Positions 55,595-64,000 of a DNA stretch of 64,000 bases are shown here, piece by piece (within the stretch, counting starts at the first letter, position 1; each line of letters opens with the position of its first letter). This stretch comes from Thalassotalea nanhaiensis (GTDB lineage Bacteria > Pseudomonadota > Gammaproteobacteria > Enterobacterales > Alteromonadaceae). Location: positions 806,001-870,000 of the forward strand of contig NZ_CP134146.1 in assembly GCF_031583575.1 (NCBI RefSeq), read 5' to 3'. The notes under the pieces were generated by a model. That model searched no databases. It was not told the origin of the DNA and saw nothing but the letters and a program-made list of their open reading frames with translations. The translations under genes were made by a program, and so were the position numbers.

Positions 55595-57184
55595 TTATTT
55601 ATCAATAGCAATTTCGGCGCGGTTGCGTCCTTTGCTTTTGGCGAGGTAAAGTGCATTGTCGGCAATACTCATTGCGCGGATCAAATTAGGTTGTTCATCA
55701 ATGTTTCTTGGGGGCGTCATTAATGTTGCACCTAAACTTAATGTGATGTGCTGTGCAACGTCTGAATCAGGGTGAGCGATATTAAGGGCGTTAATGCTCT
55801 CGATAATTTCATTGAGTTTCATTTGTAGTCCGGCAAAATCAATCCCACCGAATAATATTACAAATTCTTCCCCGCCGTAACGTGCAACAATATCATTAAT
55901 TCTACGGCTCGACATAGCCAGTGCTTTTGCTACTTGTTTGAGGGCTTCGTCACCCTGTAAATGACCGAGAGAATCATTGTATTTTTTAAAGTAATCAATA
56001 TCACACATTACGATAGCAAACGGAGTATTATTACGCTGTAAGTGTGCCCATTCTTTAGCGAAATGTTGTTCAAATGCCATGCGATTGGGGATTTGGGTGA
56101 GAGAGTCTGTTGTACTCAGTTTTTCTAATTGTTGTTGCTGATGTTTTACTGTGTTGACCAGATGATTAAACTCGGTAGAAAAAAATTGAAATTCAGTGAT
56201 CTTTGTGTGGCTTTCTATTGGCGCTATGGATTTGGTATTCGCCATCGTGGTAATTTCACTGTTGATGTTTTTAATTGCTTTTAAAAACAGTTGTCGTATC
56301 AACAAGTACATAAACGCTAAAATGCTTACTTGCACTAATATAGAGATGATAATCTCGGTGGTTAAAATTTTCGGAGCGTATTTTTGTTGGTGCTTTACAT
56401 TAAGCACAAATAAGGGCTGTTGGTTAATGTCCTCCACCAACCAATTGTCAGATGACTGAATGTCTTTATCTTGAAGCATCAAGTTTATTTTTTGTGTGTG
56501 CTTATATTTAGGGCTAAAGGGAATGATTGTTAGGCTTAGTTGCGTTTCTTTACTTAGAATATCCGCCGTATTTTGATCAAAGCGCTGGAGAAATACCATT
56601 TTACCGTTACTTTTCTTTATTGCATCAGTGTCGGTAATATTGGAAGCACTAAATATCATCGCGCCATGTTCTGTGCTGATCAAACCCACAGGATTGGCAT
56701 CACTACCATTCTTATAGTTGAGTAAGTTAGCGGACGAAAATTTTCCGTTTTCATCCAATTTGCTAAACTCAAGAGGCTTTTCACGACTATGATCCCAACC
56801 TTTTTTGAATAGGATATTATCGTTAAGATCGACAATAAATACCGCATCAATTCCTAAGTTAATAAACGTTTGATCGGCAAAGTTGCTAATTAAATATTCG
56901 TTGTTTTGGTCGGTAATAAATGCATATGTATCGTCCCAAAGCGCATAGTCCTTGTTCATCATGTACAAATTATTAAATGTTTGTCTTAGAGAGTAATAAA
57001 GAGCGTTTAATTCTCGCTTATACAGTTTCTGGATAGCCCGTTCTTCAGTCGGTATTTCAACATGATAGCGATAATTTATAGTGATGATTATCATCAATAA
57101 CGTCAAAAGAAACCATGACCATTTCATTAATGTATTTATTGATATTTTTTTAAGCATCACCGGGGTTATCCCATAAATATACAT
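55595..57184 (-). CDS. Diguanylate cyclase with CHASE4-like sensor domain
   Basis: About 529 residues. N-terminal TM (about 20-38), a periplasmic CHASE4-like sensing domain (about 50-260; NKDYALWDDTYAFI), and a second TM (about 275-300). A short linker leads to a GGDEF domain whose active-site signature is GGEEF (about 437-441). The catalytic metal context CDIDYFKKYND is intact, so it should make cyclic di-GMP. No RxxD product-inhibition site was checked. Start choice is uncertain: ATG 57184, ATG 57157 or TTG 57190, none with a good Shine-Dalgarno site. Confidence 0.9.
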   Translation of the reverse strand: MYIYGITPVMLKKISINTLMKWSWFLLTLLMIIITINYRYHVEIPTEERAIQKLYKRELNALYYSLRQTFNNLYMMNKDYALWDDTYAFITDQNNEYLISNFADQTFINLGIDAVFIVDLNDNILFKKGWDHSREKPLEFSKLDENGKFSSANLLNYKNGSDANPVGLISTEHGAMIFSASNITDTDAIKKSNGKMVFLQRFDQNTADILSKETQLSLTIIPFSPKYKHTQKINLMLQDKDIQSSDNWLVEDINQQPLFVLNVKHQQKYAPKILTTEIIISILVQVSILAFMYLLIRQLFLKAIKNINSEITTMANTKSIAPIESHTKITEFQFFSTEFNHLVNTVKHQQQQLEKLSTTDSLTQIPNRMAFEQHFAKEWAHLQRNNTPFAIVMCDIDYFKKYNDSLGHLQGDEALKQVAKALAMSSRRINDIVARYGGEEFVILFGGIDFAGLQMKLNEIIESINALNIAHPDSDVAQHITLSLGATLMTPPRNIDEQPNLIRAMSIADNALYLAKSKGRNRAEIAIDK

Positions 57185-57298
57185 TCGCAAAGGAATATAT
57201 AATCATAATTTATGCAATATAGATATTGTTTAATTGCTGTAAATATTTTCCTACTTAGTATAGATTATATTGTCCCATTGAAGTCAAAGATTGCTTAA

Positions 57299-58441
57299 AT
57301 GTCTAATATTGAAACCGAAATAAAAACAAAAAAAACTAAACGCTTACTGTCAATAGATGCTCTTAGGGGCTTTGACATGTTCTGGATCCTGGGAGCGGAA
57401 GGACTATTTTCAGCATTATTTATAATTACCGGTCTATCATTTTTTAATTTAGCCGCTAATGAAATGCTGCATTCAGCTTGGCATGGATTTACATTTTACG
57501 ATTTAATTTTCCCATTATTTATTTTACTTTCGGGCGTGAGCCTTGGTCTTGCAGCAAAACCAATAGCTGGATTATCTAAGCAGCAAAAAAATGAAAAATA
57601 TCGCCATGCAATAAAACGCTTAGTGTTACTAATCGTATTAGGTGTGCTTTATAACCATGGTTGGGGCACTGGTATTCCTGCAGACTTTGGCGAGATAAGA
57701 TACGTAAGTGTACTCGGACGCATTGGTTTGGCGTGGTTTGTTGCTGCTATGCTGGTTTGGCACTTTAAAACAAAAACTCAACTTTATATTACCGCCGCTA
57801 TATTTGTTGGCTACTGGATAATTTTATCATTTGTTAGTATTGGTGATTTTGGTGGCAGTAATCTAGGCCCTGAACTTTCTATTAATGCCTGGGTTGATCA
57901 AACGATGTTACCGGGTATTCGTTATCAAAACTTAGCGGTTGACCCTGAAGGTTTATTGTCAAATTTAGGCTCGATATTAAATTGTTTAGTTGGTGTTTTT
58001 ATCGGCCGATTAATGAGTAAACAGAAACAAGTTGCTAATGTCTTGCTACGTAATTTACTCATTATTGGTGTAGTTTCATTAAGCGCGGGTTGGTTATTAA
58101 ACTCGTTTTTACCGGTAAACAAAACATTGTGGACACCAACGTTCGTATTAGTGACTTGTGGTTGGAGTACATTGTTTTTAGCGCTGTTTTATTGGTTGAT
58201 TGATATGCAAAACTGGCAAACATGGGCCAAGCCTTTTGCTATTATTGGGATGAATTCAATCATAATTTACCTTGGTACATCGTTAATGAATTGGCAATAT
58301 CTAGTGAACAGCTTTTTTGGCGGAATATTGTCTCCCCTTAGTGAAGGCTGGCAAGCATTGTGGACTATTGTGTTTTTATTGTTACTACAATGGCTATTAC
58401 TGGCCTGGATGTATCGCCATAAGATATTTATTAAAGTCTGA
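57299..58441 (+). CDS. DUF5009/heparan-alpha-glucosaminide acetyltransferase-like membrane protein
   Basis: 380 residues, about ten TM helices. The N-terminal motif KRLLSIDALRGFDMFWILG, the early WHGFTFYDLIFPLFILLSG and IGRLMSK fit the NagX/DUF5009 group of the acyltransferase superfamily. Family members transfer acetyl groups across membranes to amino sugars. The substrate here is unknown. ATG 57299 with a modest upstream site; it ends at a hairpin terminator. Confidence 0.85.
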   Translation: MSNIETEIKTKKTKRLLSIDALRGFDMFWILGAEGLFSALFIITGLSFFNLAANEMLHSAWHGFTFYDLIFPLFILLSGVSLGLAAKPIAGLSKQQKNEKYRHAIKRLVLLIVLGVLYNHGWGTGIPADFGEIRYVSVLGRIGLAWFVAAMLVWHFKTKTQLYITAAIFVGYWIILSFVSIGDFGGSNLGPELSINAWVDQTMLPGIRYQNLAVDPEGLLSNLGSILNCLVGVFIGRLMSKQKQVANVLLRNLLIIGVVSLSAGWLLNSFLPVNKTLWTPTFVLVTCGWSTLFLALFYWLIDMQNWQTWAKPFAIIGMNSIIIYLGTSLMNWQYLVNSFFGGILSPLSEGWQALWTIVFLLLLQWLLLAWMYRHKIFIKV

Positions 58442-58468
58442 TCATTTGAGCTTTACCATCAAATAAAG

Positions 58469-58500
58469 AAGGCCCGTTAACATCGTTAATGGGCCTTTTA
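58469..58500 (+). terminator. Rho-independent terminator
   Basis: AAGGCCCGTTAA (58469-58480) pairs with TTAATGGGCCTT (58486-58497, one G-U), then T-rich. The remaining 200 bases to the RND genes hold no gene that I can see. Confidence 0.88.
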
Positions 58501-58700
58501 AATTCAAGGGGTTATCAACTTTAGAGTCGTGAAAAATGTCTTAAACTGTGTACCTGTTGAGATAAGTTACTTTGAAAAATATCGTTAGTTTTGTACAAAT
58601 ATATTATTTGTAATACCTCGTAACATTTTGCTTGATTACATTTTTTTACAATTTGCGTAAAATACGCGGCAAATAAGTAAAATTACTAAGGTGAGCAGTT

Positions 58701-59885
58701 GTGGCCACGAAAAAACAAATAATCATTCCAATCATAGTCTTAATCGCTGGTGTTGGTGCAATGATGTTTTTCTCTTCGATGAAGAAACCGCCTGAAGAGA
58801 AAAAGGACGTTGATTTAACACCAATTGTTTCAGTACAAGAAGTCGATGTTATGCCAATTAACTTGGATGTGACTTCTTACGGTGTAGTGCAACCAAAGTA
58901 CGAAACAGAAATGGTTGCGCAAGTAAGTGGGCAAATATTGTCATTGTCAGACGATTTCGTCCGTGGTGGTTTTATTAAAAAAGGTCAAATACTCGCAACT
59001 ATTGACCCTAGTGACTATGAAGCTGCGCTTATTGAAGCACAGGCAAATTACGCCTCTGCTATTGCATCGCTTGAGCTGGAGAAAGCTCAAGGTAAAGTTG
59101 CTGAACGAGAATGGCAACGAATTAAAGATACATCCCCAACAGAGCTTAGTTTACGTAAGCCTCAACTTGCTCAAGAAATGGCACGAGTCAAAGCCTCTCA
59201 AGCTGCGGTAAAACGCGCAAAAAGAAATTTAGAACGAACTAAAATTATCTCTCCATATGATGCAATGATAGCTAGCCGAGAAATTGGCTTAGGCTCATTT
59301 GTTGGTGTGGGTAGTAAATTAGGAAAACTTCTTAATGTTTCGGTTGCGAAGGTAAGATTGCCTGTTGCAGATAATCAATTGCAGTTTTTATTGGCAAGTG
59401 GTGAGCAAGCTAAAGTTATATTGAGCAGTGATTACTCCGGTAAAAAGCAGCAATGGCATGCAACAATAGCGCGCTCAGAAGGGGTTATCGATAATAGCTC
59501 AAGAATGAATTATCTGGTTGCAGAAATTCAAGACCCTTACGGTTTAAAAAATGGTACTACGCCAATTCGCTATGGTACTTATGTAAATGCTCATATTGCC
59601 GGTATTAATATGGAATCAGCAGTGCTAGTACCAAGACATTTAGTTATCGCCAATCAAGTTGCAGTGTTAGACGAAGAATTTAAGTTGCGCTATAAAACGG
59701 TTTCTATTGTACGCCAACAAGGTGACAAAGTAGTTGTTTCAGCAGGGCTTGAGCAAGGCGAACTGTTGATCACTTCAGCATTAGATTTTCCTGTATCAGG
59801 GATGAAACTTGCTTTGATTGATGCAGATGGTCAAGACGATGACGCAGAAAATGCCGAGACGCAATTAGCGCAAAAAGGTCAATAA
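58701..59885 (+). CDS. RND efflux periplasmic adaptor (membrane fusion) protein
   Basis: 394 residues, starting with GTG 58701 behind AAGGTGAG. N-terminal membrane anchor (about 7-25), then a barrel/lipoyl half-motif (MVAQVSGQILSL, GQILATIDPSDY). A coiled-coil hairpin follows (about 112-175), then the second lipoyl half (RTKIISPYDAMIASREIG), ending with an acidic tail. It links the inner-membrane pump encoded two bases downstream to an outer-membrane channel. No outer-membrane factor gene is adjacent. Confidence 0.92.
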   Translation: MATKKQIIIPIIVLIAGVGAMMFFSSMKKPPEEKKDVDLTPIVSVQEVDVMPINLDVTSYGVVQPKYETEMVAQVSGQILSLSDDFVRGGFIKKGQILATIDPSDYEAALIEAQANYASAIASLELEKAQGKVAEREWQRIKDTSPTELSLRKPQLAQEMARVKASQAAVKRAKRNLERTKIISPYDAMIASREIGLGSFVGVGSKLGKLLNVSVAKVRLPVADNQLQFLLASGEQAKVILSSDYSGKKQQWHATIARSEGVIDNSSRMNYLVAEIQDPYGLKNGTTPIRYGTYVNAHIAGINMESAVLVPRHLVIANQVAVLDEEFKLRYKTVSIVRQQGDKVVVSAGLEQGELLITSALDFPVSGMKLALIDADGQDDDAENAETQLAQKGQ

Positions 59886-59887
59886 AC

Positions 59888-62800
59888 ATGATTGATACAA
59901 ATAAAGGAATTATTTCTTGGTTTGCGCGTAATCCAGTAGCTGCCAACTTACTGATGATCATCATTATTATTGGTGGCTTATTAACTATGGGGACTATTCG
60001 TAAGCAGTTCTTTCCCCAAGTTGAAATCAATTGGCTAGAGTATCGAGCCTTATACCCTGGTGCTGCTCCGCAAGAAGTAGAAGAGGGCATAACCATAAAA
60101 GTTGAAGAAGCGCTTGAATCTATACAAGGTTTAGAGCGAATGATCACTTATTCAAACCGTAATGTTTCTTACGGTTGGTTCCGAGTTAGTGAAACGTATG
60201 ATCCACAAATTGTACTCGAAGAAGTAAAGTCACAAATTGATTCTATTTCGTCATTTCCTGCAGGTATGGAAAGGCCCACCGTTGAACGGATTAAACTGCG
60301 CCAAGAAGTGCAGTACATAAGTTTGTATGGAGATATGAGTCAAAAGCAATTGAAAGCGTTTGGTCGTAAAATACATGATGAAATCCAACAGTTGCCTTTA
60401 ATTAATGTATCTGAATTTCACAGTGGTCTGAATTATGAAATCGGCATTGAAGTAAGTAAAGACAAACTTAGGGAATATAAGCTCTCATTTTCTCAAGTTG
60501 CAGAGGCCGTGCGCAACTGGTCACGTAATATGTCCGCAGGACAAATACGTGCTGAAAATGGCTATATAAATTTACGAGTAGAAAACCAGGCTTATATTGG
60601 GCATGAGTTTGAGAACCTACCTTTAATTACCCGTGCAGATGGCTCTACTATCTTGCTTGGCGAAGTGGCGAAAATTTCCGATGATTTTGAACAAGGTATT
60701 CAATATTCCAAGTTTAATGGCAAAAATTCAGTAACGTTTTTCATTGGTGCAGCCAACGATCAAAGTATTACTGATGTCGCTAAAGTTATTAATCGATACA
60801 TTGATAACAAACAGGAACAATTACCAGATGGCGTTCACTTGGAAACTTGGGTCGATATGACAGAGTACCTTGAAGGCCGACTCGATTTAATGTTTAACAA
60901 CCTTATTGGTGGCGGTATTTTAGTATTCTTAATGTTGGCAACTTTCTTAAGAGTTCGACTTGCGTTTTGGGTAATGATGGGGCTACCGGTGTGTTTCTTA
61001 GGTACGTTACTGTTTATGCCAACAGGCATGATTGATGTCACAGTTAACGTTATCAGTTTATTCGCTTTTATTCTTGTCCTCGGTATAGTCGTCGATGATG
61101 CCATAGTGATGGGAGAAAGTGCCCATAGTGAGGTCGAAGCTAAGGGGCACAGTTTAGATAATGTGATACGTGGAGTAAAACGGGTTGCCATGCCTGCCAC
61201 GTTCGGTGTTTTAACAACGATTGCTGCTTTTTTACCATTCTTATTTGATGATGGTCCAACGTCAGCGTTTGGTAAAGCAATTGGTTTTGTGGTTGTACTG
61301 TGTCTTTTATTTTCGTTAGTTGAATCTAAATTAATTCTGCCTGCCCATTTAGCTCGTATGAAACCGAAAGTATTTAATCCCAAAAATCCGCTTGATAGAT
61401 TAAGAGCGTTTATTGATCGTAATTTACGAGCATTTATCGAAAATAAATATCGACCATTTCTACGCAAAGCAGTGAAATATCGTTATGTAGTTGTGTGTAC
61501 ATTTATCGCGTTTATGTTGATTTGTGCAGGCTTATTCCAAGGCGGTTTAGTACGATTTATTGGTCAACCGAAAATACCTCATGATTTCCCAAGAATTCAA
61601 TTAGAAATGAATTTAGATTCATCTGAGCAAGCAACATTATCGGCAATTCAAGCAATTAAAAAATCATTGTTTGAGGTTGATGCTCAAATTGAAGAAGAAT
61701 TTGGCACCAAAATGATTTCTGATATGCAGGTTGATTTAAGACGAAGAACGTCTGCCCGCATCATGGTGAAATTAGTTGACCCTGAATTACGTCCTATGAA
61801 TACGTTTGAGCTTGCTGATCGTTGGCGCGCCAATATGCCATTAATTGCTGGCGTTAAAAGTTTAAATACTCAAGATAATTTATTTGGTAATGACAGGGAC
61901 GATGGTGACATTAGTTTCCGCCTCGAAGGGAATGATGAAGATCAGCTTATTCAAGCGTCAAGGGAGTTAACGGCTAAGCTTAATTCTTTGTTAGGGGTTA
62001 GCGATGTAAACAACTCTCGAATGAATTCAGCTCGAGAAGTACAGTTTAAACTTAAGCCACTAGCCTACTCTATGGGGCTTACATTAAGAGATGTAGCTTC
62101 ACAAGTTAGCTATAGTTTTTATGGCCTTGAGGCACAGCGTATACTACGTGATGGTGAAGAAGTTAAAGTGATGGTGCGCTATCCAATAGAAGATCGCAGC
62201 TCGATTGGGCATGTGGAAGATGTTCTTATACAAGCTGCCAATGGTGCTGAAATTCCATTATCTGAAGTTGCTGACATTATGGTAACGGACGGCGTAACTC
62301 AGATTCGCCGAGAAAATGGTAACCGAACTATTAACGTATGGGCTAATGTGGACGCAGAACAAGCGCAACCATTTGAAATAGCCAAAGACATTCGTGAAAA
62401 CTTTATGCCTAACTTACTTAAAAAGTACCCTATGGTGAAAAGTGAAGTGGCGGGAAGAATTCAGGAAGAGATTGATAGCCAGAATACCCAAATGCGTGAC
62501 TTTATCATCTCGTTGTTGATTATTTATAGCTTACTTGCCGTGCCATTAAAGTCTTACAGTCAACCGGTAATTATTATGTCGGTGATCCCGTTTGGTGTTA
62601 TTGGCTCTGTGCTTGGTCATATGATCATGGGTATAGACTTAAGCGCCTTATCGATATTGGGAATTATTGCAGCTGCTGGGGTAGTGGTAAATGACTCTCT
62701 GGTGATGATTGATTATATTAACAATGCGAAAAAAGCAGGTATTAAAGCTACGATTGCCGTAGTGGATGCAGGGTGTAGTCGTTTTAGAGCGATTTTACTT

Positions 62801-63037
62801 ACCTCGTTAACCACGTTTATTGGCTTAGTACCAATTATGATGGAAACCAGCATGCAAGCGAAAATGGTGATTCCAATGGCTGTTTCGTTAGGCTACGGTG
62901 TATTATTTGCCACAGTGGTAACGCTATTGTTGATACCTTGTTTGTACATTGTGGTTACGGATATCAAAGGCTTGTTTAAAAGGAAGAAATCGAGCCAAGC
63001 TGTTGAGCCAGTGTTAACCCACGAGGTGGAAGCATAA
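59888..63037 (+). CDS. RND-family efflux permease
   Basis: 1049 residues, about 12 TM helices with two large periplasmic loops, typical of HAE/AcrB-like pumps. N-terminal WFARNPVAANLLMI, proton-relay Asp pair in GIVVDDAIVMGES (TM4) and GVVVNDSLVMIDYIN (TM10). The loop motif FPQVEINWLEYRALYPGAAP is typical of this branch. Probably exports hydrophobic compounds using the proton gradient; substrate unknown. Translation is coupled to the adaptor gene (two-base gap). Confidence 0.93.
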   Translation: MIDTNKGIISWFARNPVAANLLMIIIIIGGLLTMGTIRKQFFPQVEINWLEYRALYPGAAPQEVEEGITIKVEEALESIQGLERMITYSNRNVSYGWFRVSETYDPQIVLEEVKSQIDSISSFPAGMERPTVERIKLRQEVQYISLYGDMSQKQLKAFGRKIHDEIQQLPLINVSEFHSGLNYEIGIEVSKDKLREYKLSFSQVAEAVRNWSRNMSAGQIRAENGYINLRVENQAYIGHEFENLPLITRADGSTILLGEVAKISDDFEQGIQYSKFNGKNSVTFFIGAANDQSITDVAKVINRYIDNKQEQLPDGVHLETWVDMTEYLEGRLDLMFNNLIGGGILVFLMLATFLRVRLAFWVMMGLPVCFLGTLLFMPTGMIDVTVNVISLFAFILVLGIVVDDAIVMGESAHSEVEAKGHSLDNVIRGVKRVAMPATFGVLTTIAAFLPFLFDDGPTSAFGKAIGFVVVLCLLFSLVESKLILPAHLARMKPKVFNPKNPLDRLRAFIDRNLRAFIENKYRPFLRKAVKYRYVVVCTFIAFMLICAGLFQGGLVRFIGQPKIPHDFPRIQLEMNLDSSEQATLSAIQAIKKSLFEVDAQIEEEFGTKMISDMQVDLRRRTSARIMVKLVDPELRPMNTFELADRWRANMPLIAGVKSLNTQDNLFGNDRDDGDISFRLEGNDEDQLIQASRELTAKLNSLLGVSDVNNSRMNSAREVQFKLKPLAYSMGLTLRDVASQVSYSFYGLEAQRILRDGEEVKVMVRYPIEDRSSIGHVEDVLIQAANGAEIPLSEVADIMVTDGVTQIRRENGNRTINVWANVDAEQAQPFEIAKDIRENFMPNLLKKYPMVKSEVAGRIQEEIDSQNTQMRDFIISLLIIYSLLAVPLKSYSQPVIIMSVIPFGVIGSVLGHMIMGIDLSALSILGIIAAAGVVVNDSLVMIDYINNAKKAGIKATIAVVDAGCSRFRAILLTSLTTFIGLVPIMMETSMQAKMVIPMAVSLGYGVLFATVVTLLLIPCLYIVVTDIKGLFKRKKSSQAVEPVLTHEVEA

Positions 63038-63056
63038 AGTATTAAATTACTGTAAT

Positions 63057-63084
63057 AAAAAAGGGGCGTAAGCCCCTTTTTTTT
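63057..63084. terminator. Bidirectional terminator between RND permease and folA
   Basis: AAAAAAGGGGC (63057-63067) pairs with GCCCCTTTTTT (63072-63082), loop GTAA. Strong for both strands. Confidence 0.95.
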
Positions 63085-63102
63085 ATGTACAAGAATTAAA
63101 AA

Positions 63103-63594
63103 CTAAATTCGTTCATACACTTTAAAGTTGTAGTTATGCGGGTTTTTATCATCAGCATTGTGAGCATCTTCTTTAACGCATTGCCAGTCATTATTGACGT
63201 TATAATCTGGAAATAGGGTATCACCATCTACAGTTAGGTCAATTTCGGTAATATAAAGGCGCTGGGCTGCTTTTAAGCAGTGTTCGTAAATACTGCCACC
63301 ACCTATCACCATTATCTCTTCTACGTCCGTCACAAGGGCTAAAGCAGCATCTACAGATGTTACTGTTTCAATACCATCTGCCTGATAACTTTCATCGCGG
63401 CTAATAACAATATTCCGTCGACCAGGTAATGGAAAACCTATTGATTCAAAGGTTTTTCGTCCCATAATCACCGGCTTTTTTAAGGTTGTTTGTTTGAAGT
63501 ACTTTAAATCGGCAGGCATGTGCCAAGGCATTTGATTATCTTTACCAATAACACGGCCATTCGCGTGGGCAACAATCATAGATAATGTGGTCAT
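63103..63594 (-). CDS. folA: Dihydrofolate reductase
   Basis: 163 residues, reduces dihydrofolate with NADPH. The catalytic Asp is D29 in MPWHMPADLKYFK; IMGRKTFESIGFPLPGRRN follows, and EEIMVIGGGSIYE is the NADPH-binding segment. Length equals a typical bacterial DHFR. ATG 63594. It lies divergent from the remaining right-end gene and shares the terminator with the RND pair. Confidence 0.97.
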   Translation of the reverse strand: MTTLSMIVAHANGRVIGKDNQMPWHMPADLKYFKQTTLKKPVIMGRKTFESIGFPLPGRRNIVISRDESYQADGIETVTSVDAALALVTDVEEIMVIGGGSIYEHCLKAAQRLYITEIDLTVDGDTLFPDYNVNNDWQCVKEDAHNADDKNPHNYNFKVYERI

Positions 63595-63754
63595 GAAAAA
63601 ACTCTTACTGAAGTATATTTTTTGATGGCGCTAGAATATCAAACATTTCAGCAAAAAACACTGAAAAGGCAGCTTGCTTGGCGTGGATAAACAGCCTGTG
63701 CATTTCAAAATCCTAATGCTGCACTATAATATTGAGTTTTACTCTCGCTGAAAC

Positions 63755-63784
63755 GAAAAAGGCCAGACATAATATCTGGCCTTT
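63755..63784 (-). terminator. Rho-independent terminator of the right-edge gene
   Basis: AAAGGCCAGA (63758-63767) pairs with TCTGGCCTTT (63775-63784). The A run on the left gives a T tract on the minus strand, just past the acidic protein's stop. Confidence 0.9.
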
Positions 63785-63805
63785 GTATGCAAAAAGAGTG
63801 AACCG

Positions 63806-63991
63806 TTACTTACGATACTCTACTTCAACATCATAATCATCTTCATCCCAATCTTCGTCATCAAGATCATCAGATAAATCACCAAAGCCAGCAATGGTTT
63901 CTTCGTGGTATGTATCCCACTTGAACTCAACATCTTCAGCTGGTACTTCTTCTTCGACAACCTCTTCAGGAAGCTCTTCAATAAAGGTCAT
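63806..63991 (-). CDS. Small strongly acidic protein at right edge, possibly longer
   Basis: 61 residues from ATG 63991, rich in Asp and Glu ([16 protein letters not shown]) with a short basic end EYRK. Only nine bases remain upstream, with no stop or visible Shine-Dalgarno site, so the frame may run beyond the window and the start is uncertain. I cannot assign a family. Confidence 0.5.
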   Translation of the reverse strand: MTFIEELPEEVVEEEVPAEDVEFKWDTYHEETIAGFGDLSDDLDDEDWDEDDYDVEVEYRK

Positions 63992-64000
63992 TACTTTGTT

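Noticed and set aside
57060-57100. Fur-like GATGATTATCATC palindrome
   Set aside because: It sits inside the coding start of the GGDEF gene, downstream of its ATG, and matches poorly to a full Fur box.
60835-61467. 210-codon antisense open frame within the RND permease gene
   Set aside because: It lies entirely within a strongly supported gene on the other strand; composition is that of a reverse-strand shadow.

Overview
The window is about 64 kb of AT-rich chromosome from a marine gammaproteobacterium. It is most likely Alteromonadales, and Colwelliaceae-like (Colwellia/Thalassotalea type) is my best guess. The reasons are the start of a Shewanella-type torEC operon, ArcA lying next to a free-standing Hpt protein, a dimeric dUTPase, the Haemophilus/Pseudomonas-type TyrS, FolE2, DUF2956 and DUF1145 proteins, and generally house-keeping gene content. 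The species call is inference. I see no rRNA, tRNA, insertion sequence, phage gene or CRISPR array. Genes are densely packed on both strands, usually with clear Shine-Dalgarno sites and hairpin terminators.

Layout: 1-1.15 kb, the start of a TMAO-respiration operon (torE, torC; torC runs off the left edge). 1.2-4.9 kb, an MscS-type channel behind a large membrane-anchored NTPase of unknown role. 5-10.8 kb, fbp, a secreted metzincin-type protease, mpl and ubiX. 10.9-17.8 kb, a TolB-like/TPR membrane protein, a beta-propeller/amidohydrolase fusion and a Met/His-rich outer-membrane protein. 18-20.7 kb, ssb, an NSS transporter and a GNAT acetyltransferase. 20.8-24.4 kb, an ATM1-type ABC exporter coupled to a gamma-glutamyltransferase lipoprotein. 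24.5-29.8 kb, anmK, an M23 murein endopeptidase, tyrS, a DUF4136 lipoprotein and rraB. 29.8-35.6 kb, a leftward run of small genes (TRIC-like protein, rhodanese, mtnN, dUTPase, DAACS transporter, UPF0178, DUF2164, an RcsF-like lipoprotein and a frameshifted membrane protein). 35.7-41.7 kb, gltBD. 42-46 kb, folE2, an HptA-like protein, arcA and rsmC. 46.2-48.6 kb, a lysine riboswitch followed by dapA and an AstE/AspA-type zinc hydrolase. 48.6-50.5 kb, DUF2956, DUF1145, a crotonase and a MAPEG protein. 50.6-54 kb, a Zur-box operon for zinc uptake. 54-64 kb, cvfB, a TerB protein, a CHASE4-like/GGDEF cyclase, a DUF5009 acyltransferase, an RND efflux pair, folA and an acidic protein at the right edge.

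Functional themes are murein recycling and remodelling (mpl, anmK, M23), nitrogen assimilation (gltBD), redox control (arcA plus Hpt, torEC), zinc scarcity (Zur operon), and lysine/DAP supply under a riboswitch.

I found no unmistakably new multi-gene system. The best candidates for a second look are: (1) the lysine riboswitch driving dapA together with an unassigned deacylase-like zinc hydrolase; (2) the Zur-box operon that has a binding protein, a permease and a His-rich outer-membrane protein but no ATPase; (3) the MscS/membrane-NTPase pair; (4) the ATM1 exporter/GGT lipoprotein pair; (5) a single-base frameshift in a small membrane protein.
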